A DNA stretch of 7,392 nt from Thermoproteota archaeon. Lineage in GTDB: Archaea > Korarchaeota > Korarchaeia > Korarchaeales > Korarchaeaceae. The DNA is taken from NCBI GenBank assembly GCA_003661365.1, contig QMVZ01000082.1, positions 1-7,392 of the forward strand. The letters are read 5' to 3'. Below, one piece after another: positions 1-5,904 of this stretch. The notes under the pieces are model-generated. The model was given only the letters and a program-made list of their open reading frames with translations, was not told where the DNA came from and made no database searches. The translations under genes were made by a program, and so were the position numbers. Every line of letters begins with the position of its first letter. The stretch's first letter is position 1.

Positions 1-1382
1 AGCTTTTTTGCAGGTAGAGAGGTCATCTTTCTAATTGCTTCTTCCAAGCTGATTAACTTCTCTTCCCTAACGTACCTTCCGAGTATCCTTGGGAAGGTCC
101 CGTAACTTCTGGGATGGGCAACTCCCTTCGCAAGAACGCCCTCTGGCTTCAAAGCATAGCCATCAGTCCCAACCATAACCCAAGGTTTGGACATTATCTT
201 CCTCACGTTCTCCTCAGACTGGTTGAAGTTCACTATGCCTATGCCCTTCTTTTCCTTTGCAGCAATCTCTACAAGTTTCATGGCTGCCTCTATAACTGGC
301 AGATTTAGTTCTTTTGCTACCTCAGTTAGAGTCTTTCCCTCGAAGTCTGGATTTGGCTCGAACCTAGAGATAAGGGCGTTGTCACCCCCTCCCCTTATCT
401 CAATTACCTCTGCCAGCTTTTCCCTTATCTTCTCCCTGATCTCTGGATCCTTCAGCCTCTCAACAAGCTTCTCATTTCCTCCTTCTCTAGCCCACTTGGG
501 AATCCATGCCATCAAAGAGGTTCCACTCGCCCTGTAGGGATACTGGTCTGCCGTCACATCAATACCCTCTTTTCTTGCCGTTTCAATCAGGTCCAACATC
601 TTGTCGCAAAGGTTCCAAAGGGGCTTGGCGAGGATCTTGAGATGTGAGATCTCGACCGAAACTCCTGCCTCCCTTCCTATTCTTATAGCTTCCTCTATGG
701 CTTCGATTAGCCTTCCACCATCCCCTTCATCCCTTATGTGCGATGTGTAGATCCCTCCTTTTTCGGCCACAACCTTTGAGATCTCTATAACCTCTTCAGT
801 CTTAGCATAGGATTGGGGAACGTATCTCAAGCCAGTGGACATGCCAACGGCTCCTTCATCTATGGATCTCGCCACCAGCGATTTCATCTCGTTGAGTTCC
901 TTATCAGTAGGATCCCTAGCCTCATATCCCATTACGCTCAGCCTAATTGTTCCAAACCCAACTAATGCCGCCACATTTATGGAAATGCCGCTTCTTTCCA
1001 GCCTTTCTATGTATTCTCCCATGTAAGTCCAGTCGACATCTATCTCATATCTCTCAGCGATCCTTTCAGCTTCTTCCCTAGCCTCCCCAACAAGAGGAGC
1101 TGCAGATTGTCCGCAATTTCCAATTACTTCAGCGGTGATGCCTTGTCTAATTTTGCTGTCTGCAAAAGGGTTTACTAAAAGGGTATAATCAGAATGTCCG
1201 TGCATATCGATGAAGCCTGGAGAAACAACCAGTCCTGATGCATTTATCTCAAAATCTGGCTTAAAATCGGTTGTCCTGCCAATGCTTGCTATTATTCCCT
1301 TTTCTATGTACAAATCCCCTTTGTAACCGGGTTTTCCAGTTCCATCAACGATAATTCCATCTTTTATCAAGATACTTTGCAT
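1..1382 (-). CDS. D-aminoacylase / N-acyl-D-amino-acid deacylase family amidohydrolase (3' end outside window)
   Basis: A zinc-dependent amidohydrolase of the D-aminoacylase group, which releases D-amino acids (or related amines) from N-acyl derivatives; probably cytoplasmic, since no signal peptide is seen. I translated 460 codons with no stop. The N-terminal beta region (about 1-55) leads into GFIDMHGHSD (56-65, the HxH metal motif). NCG follows at 89-91; Cys90 matches the bridging cysteine of D-aminoacylases. TSHIRDEG (213-220) and EISHLK (244-249) supply the later metal histidines, TADQYPY the strand after them, and GTDG (405-408) the catalytic aspartate. HPRSYGTFPRILGRY (423-437) is highly typical of the family. 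About 60-70 C-terminal residues, the closing beta region, lie beyond the left edge. The ATG is preceded by AAAGGT, and a TATA-like box lies about 36 bases upstream. Family assignment is firm. The substrate is not: other N-acyl amino acids or a dihydroorotase/hydantoinase-like role are possible. Confidence 0.9.
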   Translation of the reverse strand, partial: MQSILIKDGIIVDGTGKPGYKGDLYIEKGIIASIGRTTDFKPDFEINASGLVVSPGFIDMHGHSDYTLLVNPFADSKIRQGITAEVIGNCGQSAAPLVGEAREEAERIAERYEIDVDWTYMGEYIERLERSGISINVAALVGFGTIRLSVMGYEARDPTDKELNEMKSLVARSIDEGAVGMSTGLRYVPQSYAKTEEVIEISKVVAEKGGIYTSHIRDEGDGGRLIEAIEEAIRIGREAGVSVEISHLKILAKPLWNLCDKMLDLIETARKEGIDVTADQYPYRASGTSLMAWIPKWAREGGNEKLVERLKDPEIREKIREKLAEVIEIRGGGDNALISRFEPNPDFEGKTLTEVAKELNLPVIEAAMKLVEIAAKEKKGIGIVNFNQSEENVRKIMSKPWVMVGTDGYALKPEGVLAKGVAHPRSYGTFPRILGRYVREEKLISLEEAIRKMTSLPAKK

Positions 1383-1412
1383 GTACCTTTATCCCCGAAC
1401 ACGATAGATGGA

Positions 1413-1423
1413 TAAAATATAAG
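1413..1423 (-). promoter_or_regulatory. TATA-like box of the D-aminoacylase gene
   Basis: On the minus strand this reads CTTATATTTTA. Its centre is about 36 bases before the ATG at 1382, giving a predicted transcript start near 1393 and a leader of roughly 11 bases, normal for Thermococcales. The rest of 1383-1511 holds no gene I can support. A run of five A at 1473-1477 (U5 in a minus-strand transcript) may end transcription from the upstream five-cysteine gene. Confidence 0.45.
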
Positions 1424-1511
1424 TCTCCAAGCTTTAAACAGAGATCGTGGAATAAGTGAAACTAATAGCTACAAAAACCCCTTCTTTCATCACAATAAGC
1501 TTGAAACCAAA

Positions 1512-1736
1512 TCAAAATTCTACTTTAATCATCTTATCTGGATGTGTTTCATTCCATTGAATTATCTTACTCTTCCCTAGCTCGCATCCCCCGTATTTCT
1601 TTATACACTTCTCACAGTCATTTGGAGTAATTAACCACTGGTACAAGGGGTTATTCTTTTTACTTTTAGGATTACCTTCCTTAAAGAAACATTCGACTGG
1701 GCAAATGTACCTGAAGGGCTGCTTATCTTCGCTCAT
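1512..1736 (-). CDS. Small five-cysteine protein, function unknown
   Basis: A 74-residue soluble protein that I do not recognise. It has cysteines at 12, 16, 41, 44 and 51, in the pattern C-x3-C, a 24-residue gap, then C-x2-C-x6-C. That is more cysteine than expected by chance in a hyperthermophile cytoplasmic protein and suggests a bound zinc ion or an iron-sulfur cluster, with four ligands and one spare. Between the two cysteine groups is a basic, Asn/Lys-rich stretch (19-29). There is no membrane segment or signal peptide. The ATG is preceded only by a weak GGGATATGAAAA stretch, but the TATA-like box 38 bases upstream supports this start. The gene stands alone, with promoter-sized gaps on both sides. 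Composition matches its neighbours. A zinc-ribbon-like or redox role is a guess from the cysteines only. Confidence 0.75.
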   Translation of the reverse strand: MSEDKQPFRYICPVECFFKEGNPKSKKNNPLYQWLITPNDCEKCIKKYGGCELGKSKIIQWNETHPDKMIKVEF

Positions 1737-1745
1737 TTTTCATAT

Positions 1746-1760
1746 CCCGTTTACTACGGG
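1746..1760. repeat. Perfect inverted repeat at the predicted transcript start of the five-cysteine gene
   Basis: CCCGT, five bases, then ACGGG: a perfect 5-bp dyad in otherwise AT-rich spacer. It covers the transcript start (about 1749) predicted from the TATA-like box at 1768-1779. A dyad placed there is a plausible repressor-binding site. It could instead form a weak hairpin at the very 5' end of the mRNA, or be chance. Confidence 0.35.
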
Positions 1761-1767
1761 AATCTGA

Positions 1768-1779
1768 ACATATAAAAGT
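1768..1779 (-). promoter_or_regulatory. TATA-like box of the five-cysteine gene
   Basis: The minus strand reads ACTTTTATATGT. The box centre lies about 38 bases before the ATG at 1736, predicting a transcript start near 1749 and a leader of about 13 bases. The remaining spacer to 1874 is AT-rich, with a small dyad GTTAA-TTTTT-TTAAC at 1794-1808 and no gene that I can see. Confidence 0.5.
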
Positions 1780-1874
1780 CAATCGCACCATTAGTTAATT
1801 TTTTTAACAATTAAGGAAAATTTTTCAACTACCCTCTAAGCCTTCAAGAGCGTGTAATCTACAAAGATCTTTGT

Positions 1875-2315
1875 TTAGCTTTTTCCTTCATTGGTTGATT
1901 CTGCGGGAGGCCTGCCAAAGATTATGTGAAAGAGCTTCTTGAGTTGAGGAATTTGGGTTCCAAGTATGCTTCCAAGAAACGTAGTAAAGATGATAGCCAA
2001 GGTCGCACCAAGGGACCTTTCTGCAGATGCAGGAAATATTATGAGCACTAAAACGAAGATTATTCCGAGACCAACCTTTATTCCCTCAAATATGGGCTTT
2101 CCTGAGGATCTCCTCACTATAGAGTAGGAAGCAATAGCCCCTCCTAACATGTAGACAAAAAACGACAAAAGCACAATCATGGCCATAGTCCTTTCAGGGA
2201 ATTCAGGAAGCTTCCCTAAGATAATTCCCCAGAGCCAAACAAGAGCACAGGCAAAGGTGGATGCTGCTAGGTAATCATAAAATGATAGACGGGTATCTTC
2301 GCTCAATTCGAACAC
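1875..2315 (-). CDS. Four-helix integral membrane protein, function unknown
   Basis: A 146-residue hydrophobic protein that I cannot place in a named family. Four membrane segments are visible at about 15-35, 43-66, 76-95 and 101-120. They are joined by short loops, with a basic loop (68-74, RRSSGK) between helices 2 and 3, and a polar C-terminal tail (about 134-146) that follows an amphipathic stretch. An even helix count and basic loops suggest both termini face the cytoplasm. There are no recognisable catalytic motifs. The start is GTG at 2313-2315, the only start codon after the in-frame TGA at 2328-2330 that keeps helix 1. No Shine-Dalgarno is seen, and the shared palindromic promoter just upstream implies a very short leader. 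The gene is divergent from the ASKHA/MutL gene, so the two may be co-regulated. A link to that system is possible but unproven. Confidence 0.8.
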   Translation of the reverse strand: MFELSEDTRLSFYDYLAASTFACALVWLWGIILGKLPEFPERTMAMIVLLSFFVYMLGGAIASYSIVRRSSGKPIFEGIKVGLGIIFVLVLIIFPASAERSLGATLAIIFTTFLGSILGTQIPQLKKLFHIIFGRPPAESTNEGKS

Positions 2316-2332
2316 TTTGGAATGATTTCATT

Positions 2333-2350
2333 CAATAAAAATTTTTATAG
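2333..2350. promoter_or_regulatory. Shared divergent promoter centred on a perfect AT palindrome
   Basis: The 14 bases ATAAAAATTTTTAT at 2335-2348 form a perfect palindrome, giving a TATA-like element on both strands in the short gap between divergent genes. Rightward, TTTTTATAG (2342-2350) predicts a transcript start near 2368-2370. Leftward, TATAAAAAT (2349 to 2341) predicts one near 2321. The rightward start lies downstream of the first ATG (2351), which argues that translation of the plus-strand gene begins at 2381. Confidence 0.5.
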
Positions 2351-2380
2351 ATGTCCTCTAAGGGTTACTGGGATTCTTTG

Positions 2381-4243
2381 ATGCCCAAAATTCCTCTAGA
2401 TCAGATGAAATTCATTTTAGCTACAGATGTTGGTAGTACAACTACTAAAGCTAGGTTCTTTAAGAAGACAGAGAATGGATGGAGGTATGTCATCAGCGGA
2501 GAGGCTCCAACCACCGTTGAGAAGCCCTATGAAGACGTAACACTCGGAGTTAGGAACGCGGTCAGAGAAGTAGAAGAGCTCACAGGACATAAACTACTTG
2601 CCCCCGGAGGGAAAGGTATTCTGATGCCCTCTAGGAGTAACGAGGGTGTAGATCTCTATGTAACAACGAGCAGCGCTGGTGGAGGGCTCCAAATGATGGT
2701 AGCTGGGCTCATAAGGAGCATGACAGCCGAAAGCGCAGAAAGGGCTGCCCTTGGTGCTGGGGCAATAGTGATGGACGTTATAGCGATAGACGATGGCAGG
2801 GAAATCTACCAAAAAATAGAGAGAATAAGGCATCTAAGGCCAGACATGGTGCTCTTAGCTGGGGGAACCGATGGCGGTAACTTAAAGGACGTAGTTGAGA
2901 TGGCTGAGATTCTAAAGGCTGCGCAGCCGAAACCAAGGTTCGGAATAAGCTACAAGCTTCCTATTGTCTATGCAGGAAATAGAGATGCTAGAAACCACAT
3001 TAAGGAACTTCTTGGGGAGGTTTTTGCCTTAACGATAGTCGATAACCTAAGACCTACTCTTGAGGAGGAAAACACAGAACCAGCCAGGAGATCTATACAC
3101 GAGTTATTCATGGAGCACGTTATGGCTCATGCTCCGGGTTATGACAAGTTAATGAAGTGGACTGATGTCCCGATAATGCCGACGCCAGCTGGAGAAGGCA
3201 TGATGATGCAACTGATAGCAAAAGTCTTCAATTGCAATGTCCTCGGCGTTGGATTGGGAGGAGCTACAACCAACATTTACTCCATTTATGATGGCAAATT
3301 TGTCAGGAGCGTAAGCGCTAACTTGGGGATGAGCTACAGCATATGCAATGTGATGAAGGAGGCCGGCATCGAAAACATAATGAGATGGCTGCCTTTCGAG
3401 AAGAGCGAAGATGACATCAGGAATAGACTTAGGAACAAGATGATAAGACCAACGACCATACCACAAACCCTTGAGGAACTGATGATAGAGCACGCAGTGG
3501 CAAGGGAGGCAATAAGGTTAGGGTTTGAGCATCACAAGACGCTGGCAAGACCATTGAGAGGAGCTAGGAGAAAGGGAACTCTTTGGGAAGGAGCTGAGAT
3601 TTCCGATGTCTTTGCTCTTGAAGAGGTCTATGGAACCTACATAAAGATGATAAATGTCAAGATAATCGCAGGAACGGGAGGGTTGCTATCCCATGCACCA
3701 AGAAGGGTTCAATCTATGCTCGTTCTTACGGACGGATTCAGGCCAGAAGGAGTAACTAGGATGTTCCAGGATAGCGTTTTCATGATGCCTCACTTGGGCG
3801 TTCTTTCAACCGTTCACTCTCAAGCAGCTTGGGAGATATTCGATAAGGATTGTTTGGTGAGGCTTGGAACCATAATAGCTCCAAAAGGGACTGGAAAGCC
3901 AGGGGAGAAGGTTCTCGACTTCAAGATAGAGATGCCGGATGGGGCTACGATCAAGGATAGCATAAACTTCGGGGAGATGAAGAGGATAGAGCTTCCGGAA
4001 AAGGTAGAGGCTGATGCTTTCTTGGATCCAACAAGCCACTTTGATCTTGGGGAGGGGCCAGGAAAGGTAGTTGAGGCCAAGGTATATGGCGGAGTAGTTG
4101 GAATAGTCATAGACGCTAGAGGTAGGCCGTTAAACCTACCTGAAGACGATAAAGAGAGAAGAAAGAAACTTTTGGAGTGGTTTGAGGCCTTAAATGCTTA
4201 TCCAAAGGAATTCCTTGATAAAATAAGGGAGGAATGGTTATGA
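2381..4243 (+). CDS. GlmL/MutL-family ASKHA-fold protein (cobalamin mutase accessory-type)
   Basis: A cytoplasmic protein of the GlmL/MutL family, ASKHA (actin/Hsp70-like) ATPases named after the gene beside glutamate mutase and thought to act as chaperones or reactivators; not mismatch-repair MutL. From 2381 it is 620 residues, longer than the roughly 460 of clostridial GlmL, the excess being mostly C-terminal. Visible: phosphate-1 loop DVGSTTTK (16-23), TSSAGGG (96-102), LLAGGTDGG (158-166), phosphate-2-like GVGLGGATTN (289-298), adenosine-loop-like GTGG (431-434), then a C-terminal region (about 490-590) rich in Gly-Val turns. In phosphate 2, the usual Asp of DIGGATTD is Gly291 and the final Asp is Asn298, so ATP hydrolysis may be altered. 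An ATG at 2351 would add ten residues, but the TATA-like box abuts it, leaving no room for a leader; ATG 2405 is a further alternative. The gene overlaps the next by 4 bases. No mutase subunit is nearby, so the partner is unknown. Confidence 0.88.
   Translation: MPKIPLDQMKFILATDVGSTTTKARFFKKTENGWRYVISGEAPTTVEKPYEDVTLGVRNAVREVEELTGHKLLAPGGKGILMPSRSNEGVDLYVTTSSAGGGLQMMVAGLIRSMTAESAERAALGAGAIVMDVIAIDDGREIYQKIERIRHLRPDMVLLAGGTDGGNLKDVVEMAEILKAAQPKPRFGISYKLPIVYAGNRDARNHIKELLGEVFALTIVDNLRPTLEEENTEPARRSIHELFMEHVMAHAPGYDKLMKWTDVPIMPTPAGEGMMMQLIAKVFNCNVLGVGLGGATTNIYSIYDGKFVRSVSANLGMSYSICNVMKEAGIENIMRWLPFEKSEDDIRNRLRNKMIRPTTIPQTLEELMIEHAVAREAIRLGFEHHKTLARPLRGARRKGTLWEGAEISDVFALEEVYGTYIKMINVKIIAGTGGLLSHAPRRVQSMLVLTDGFRPEGVTRMFQDSVFMMPHLGVLSTVHSQAAWEIFDKDCLVRLGTIIAPKGTGKPGEKVLDFKIEMPDGATIKDSINFGEMKRIELPEKVEADAFLDPTSHFDLGEGPGKVVEAKVYGGVVGIVIDARGRPLNLPEDDKERRKKLLEWFEALNAYPKEFLDKIREEWL
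4227..4232 (+). promoter_or_regulatory. Ribosome binding site fixing the start of the barrel/KOW gene
   Basis: GGGAGG lies inside the 3' end of the preceding gene, 7 bases before ATG 4240 but only 1 base before the in-frame ATG at 4234. The spacing selects 4240 and gives an ATGA stop/start overlap, a sign of translational coupling. Confidence 0.7.
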
Positions 4244-5376
4244 AAGCCTCACAATCCTCTTATGCCTACACTCCGGGCTTGAAGATAAAGAGATTTATGA
4301 TAGTAAGGAAGGAGAGAAAGCTACCCATACCAGGAAAAGTTTTGGTAAAGGAGGGCGATGCCGTTTCTTTTGATACCGTTGTTGCTAGGACATTTGTACC
4401 AGGAGACCCGTACATATTAAAGGTTGCTAGAGAGCTTGGAATTGAGCCAGAAGATCTCAAGTTCTACCTACTCAAGAACAAGGGGGACAGAGTAGAGGAG
4501 GGGGAGGTAATAGCCAGATACAGGACCCTTTTCGGATTGATAAACAGGGAATGCAGGTCTCCAACGACGGGGGTTATAGAGGACGTTTCAACAACGACAG
4601 GAAGGATGATAGTCAGAGGAGATCCAAAACCAGTTGAAGTAAAGGCCTATATATCTGGAAAGGTGACCGAGGTAATCCCAGAGGAAGGAGTCATAGTAGA
4701 GACGAGGGGAGCCTTCGTTCAGGGGATATTTGGAGTCGGAGGGGAAACAAATGGTGAGATTAAGGTTCTTGTCGACTCTTCAAGTGACATACTTGAAGCA
4801 GACATGATAGATGAGGATTGCAAAGGGAAGATCCTTATAGGAGGTTCCTTGATTACCAAAGAAGCTCTTTTGAAGGCTATCGAGTTTGGTGCCAGAGGCA
4901 TTGTGGTAGGCGGTATAAAGGACACTGATTTAATGGACGTAGTTGGATATGAGATAGGAGTTGCGATCACTGGCCATGAGGAGATTGGGCTTACTCTCAT
5001 CATAACCGAAGGCTTCGGGAAGATGGCCATGTCAAGAAAGGCTTTTAACATATTCAAAGAGTTTGAAGGCTACAAGGCAGCTATGAACGGAGCAACCCAG
5101 ATAAGAGCTGGAGTGATCAGACCTGAGGTAGTCATACCCCACACAAAAGAGATAGCAGAATCAGAGCTCGTTGAACTTGAGGAGGGGATAAGACCAGGAA
5201 CTCTCGTTAGGATAATCAGAGAACCCTACTTCGGTAAAATTGGAAGGGTTATAAACCTGCCTATCGAGCTACAGGTTATAGAAACAGAATCAGAAGTCAG
5301 AGTAGCCGAAGTAGAGCTTGAAGACGGAAGAAGAGTCATAGTATCGAGGGCTAACATAGAGATAATTGAGGAGTGA
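4240..5376 (+). CDS. Conserved-type protein with lipoyl-like barrel-sandwich and KOW-like regions, partner of the MutL-like protein
   Basis: A 378-residue soluble protein of unknown function. Residues about 31-93 carry two lipoyl/hybrid-motif-like repeats, GKVLVKEGDAVSFDTVVAR (32-50) and KGDRVEEGEVIAR (82-94 approx.), the hairpin style of biotinyl/lipoyl and RnfC N-terminal domains; no attachment lysine of the EAMKM type is seen. SPTTGVIEDVSTTTGR (107-122) and GKVTEVIPEEGVIVET (140-155) look like further beta-barrel repeats. A Gly-rich stretch (164-171, FGVGGETN) precedes a central alpha/beta region with GGSLITKEALLKAIEFGARG (201-220) and GIVVGG. Near the C-terminus GTLVRIIREPYFGKIGRVIN (320-339) resembles a KOW motif, as in NusG/Spt5 and some ribosomal proteins, followed by a beta-rich end. 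There is no membrane segment. Its 4-base overlap with the MutL-like gene indicates co-translation and probably a complex. The domain calls rest on pattern, and I do not know the reaction. Confidence 0.85.
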   Translation: MKASQSSYAYTPGLKIKRFMIVRKERKLPIPGKVLVKEGDAVSFDTVVARTFVPGDPYILKVARELGIEPEDLKFYLLKNKGDRVEEGEVIARYRTLFGLINRECRSPTTGVIEDVSTTTGRMIVRGDPKPVEVKAYISGKVTEVIPEEGVIVETRGAFVQGIFGVGGETNGEIKVLVDSSSDILEADMIDEDCKGKILIGGSLITKEALLKAIEFGARGIVVGGIKDTDLMDVVGYEIGVAITGHEEIGLTLIITEGFGKMAMSRKAFNIFKEFEGYKAAMNGATQIRAGVIRPEVVIPHTKEIAESELVELEEGIRPGTLVRIIREPYFGKIGRVINLPIELQVIETESEVRVAEVELEDGRRVIVSRANIEIIEE

Positions 5377-5399
5377 GATGAGGAAAGCATATTCTAACC

Positions 5400-5720
5400 C
5401 TATTTCTCCCCCCTCTTCTCCTTTTCCTTCTTTTTCTCCTCCTCTTGCATAAGCTCCTTTATTCTATTTATGATCTTGTCTACGTTCTCCTTCTTTGAAA
5501 TAAGCATCACAAGATCTGTTCCTGTTTGTCCCCACTTTCCTAAGAGCGGGAGTATTGGGGACAAGTAGAACAAGGCTATTTGACCTCCTACAAAGGAGAG
5601 AGGCTTGTAGCTCTCTAAATAAAGGAGAGCCACCGTTCCAAATCCGGATTTAACGATTGTAGTGGAAATCTTCTCTATAAGCTCCTCCTCTTCCTCAGAG
5701 GACAATTCTCTCGGAATCAT
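5400..5720 (-). CDS. Small conserved-looking protein with hydrophobic core and charged tail, function unknown
   Basis: A 106-residue protein. An acidic N-terminus (SSEEEEELIEK, 7-17) leads into SGFGTVALLYLESYKPLSF (25-43), then VGGQIALFYLSPILPLLG (44-61), a short linker, DLVMLISKKENVDKIINRIKEL (69-90, spelled here by key residues Asp69, Lys76, Glu78, Asn79) and a Glu/Lys-only tail (92-106) likely disordered or helical. The two central hydrophobic stretches are too broken by Tyr, Glu, Lys and Pro to be convincing membrane helices; peripheral membrane or protein binding is more likely. The LES-x-KPLSF-x-G-x-Q block resembles small uncharacterised bacterial proteins I recall, but I cannot check it. 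The start at 5720 is chosen because GGAGGG sits 7 bases upstream; the ATG at 5747 has no ribosome binding site. It is convergent with the barrel/KOW gene, 23 bases away, and downstream of the two membrane genes. Confidence 0.75.
   Translation of the reverse strand: MIPRELSSEEEEELIEKISTTIVKSGFGTVALLYLESYKPLSFVGGQIALFYLSPILPLLGKWGQTGTDLVMLISKKENVDKIINRIKELMQEEEKKKEKEKRGEK
5403..5446 (+). terminator. Pyrimidine tract, possible terminator of the plus-strand operon
   Basis: A 44-base run of only C and T on the plus strand, including TTTT and TTTTT, begins 26 bases after the operon's stop codon. U-rich stretches end transcription in archaea, so this may stop the rightward transcript. It is also the coding sequence, on the other strand, for the Glu/Lys tail of the small protein, which explains its composition without any terminator role. 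Confidence 0.3.
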
Positions 5721-5727
5721 CTCAAAA

Positions 5728-5733
5728 CCCTCC
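5728..5733 (-). promoter_or_regulatory. Ribosome binding site fixing the start of the 106-residue protein
   Basis: The minus strand reads GGAGGG followed by a 7-base spacer and ATG at 5720. It lies downstream of the alternative ATG at 5747, so it decides for the shorter protein. Confidence 0.7.
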
Positions 5734-5768
5734 TTTGCCTCCAACATGTTTCACACAAAATCCCCCTT

Positions 5769-5776
5769 CCTTATAG
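5769..5776 (-). promoter_or_regulatory. Possible TATA-like box of the 106-residue protein gene
   Basis: The minus strand reads CTATAAGG, about 53 bases before ATG 5720, predicting a transcript start near 5748 and a leader of about 28 bases. A stronger-looking TTTATAATTA lies further up at 5807-5816 within the tandem repeat region and would give a leader of about 65 bases. I cannot choose between them from sequence alone. Confidence 0.3.
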
Positions 5777-5788
5777 GAGATAACCCTT

Positions 5789-5814
5789 TGAACTAATTAT
5801 ATGAACTAATTATA
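5789..5814. repeat. Tandem 13-bp direct repeat in the promoter region of the 106-residue protein
   Basis: TGAACTAATTATA occurs twice with no gap (5789-5801 and 5802-5814) and no mismatch. It lies 70-95 bases before the start at 5720. Two head-to-tail copies spaced by slightly over one helical turn suit cooperative binding of a regulator, or the repeat may duplicate a TATA element. It may also be a simple slippage product. Confidence 0.6.
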
Positions 5815-5904
5815 AACAAATCGATCTAACCAGGATAATCCAAAGATATACATTCCCATTTCAAATATAGAATCCAACATAATTAAGAATTTTTTGGAGA
5901 AATT

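Noticed and set aside
114..537. Plus-strand open frames of 64 and 116 codons
   Set aside because: They are antisense to the D-aminoacylase, whose motifs continue unbroken through this stretch; the Ser/Phe-rich translations look like shadows.
1435..1493. C/D box guide RNA on the minus strand, from a GTGATGA at 1493-1487
   Set aside because: The C box matches, but no CTGA D or D' box follows at the proper distance in the next 60 bases.
1794..1808. Terminator-like dyad GTTAA-TTTTT-TTAAC
   Set aside because: The stem is only five A/T pairs, unlikely to be stable at high temperature, and the T run is on the wrong strand for the gene that ends at 1875.
2594..4110. Several open frames of 77-114 codons on the minus strand inside the MutL-like gene
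   Set aside because: They lie wholly within a convincing plus-strand gene, have low-complexity or His/Pro/Tyr-rich translations, and lack ribosome binding sites and promoters.
4234..4236. ATG as the start of the barrel/KOW protein
   Set aside because: It is only 1 base from the GGGAGG ribosome binding site; the ATG at 4240 has the ideal 7-base spacing.
2381..4243. DNA mismatch repair protein MutL
   Set aside because: The name is shared by accident. The protein has ASKHA phosphate loops and none of the GHKL ATPase motifs of mismatch-repair MutL.
4719..5057. 112-codon minus-strand open frame inside the barrel/KOW gene
   Set aside because: It is antisense to a well-supported gene, with a Ser/Pro/Met-rich translation typical of shadow frames.
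5371..5400. C/D box guide RNA overlapping the end of the barrel/KOW gene (GTGAGATGA)
   Set aside because: The C-box match has an insertion and no D box follows.
5745..5747. ATG as the start of the small protein
   Set aside because: No ribosome binding site lies before it, whereas the in-frame ATG at 5718-5720 has GGAGGG at 7 bases.
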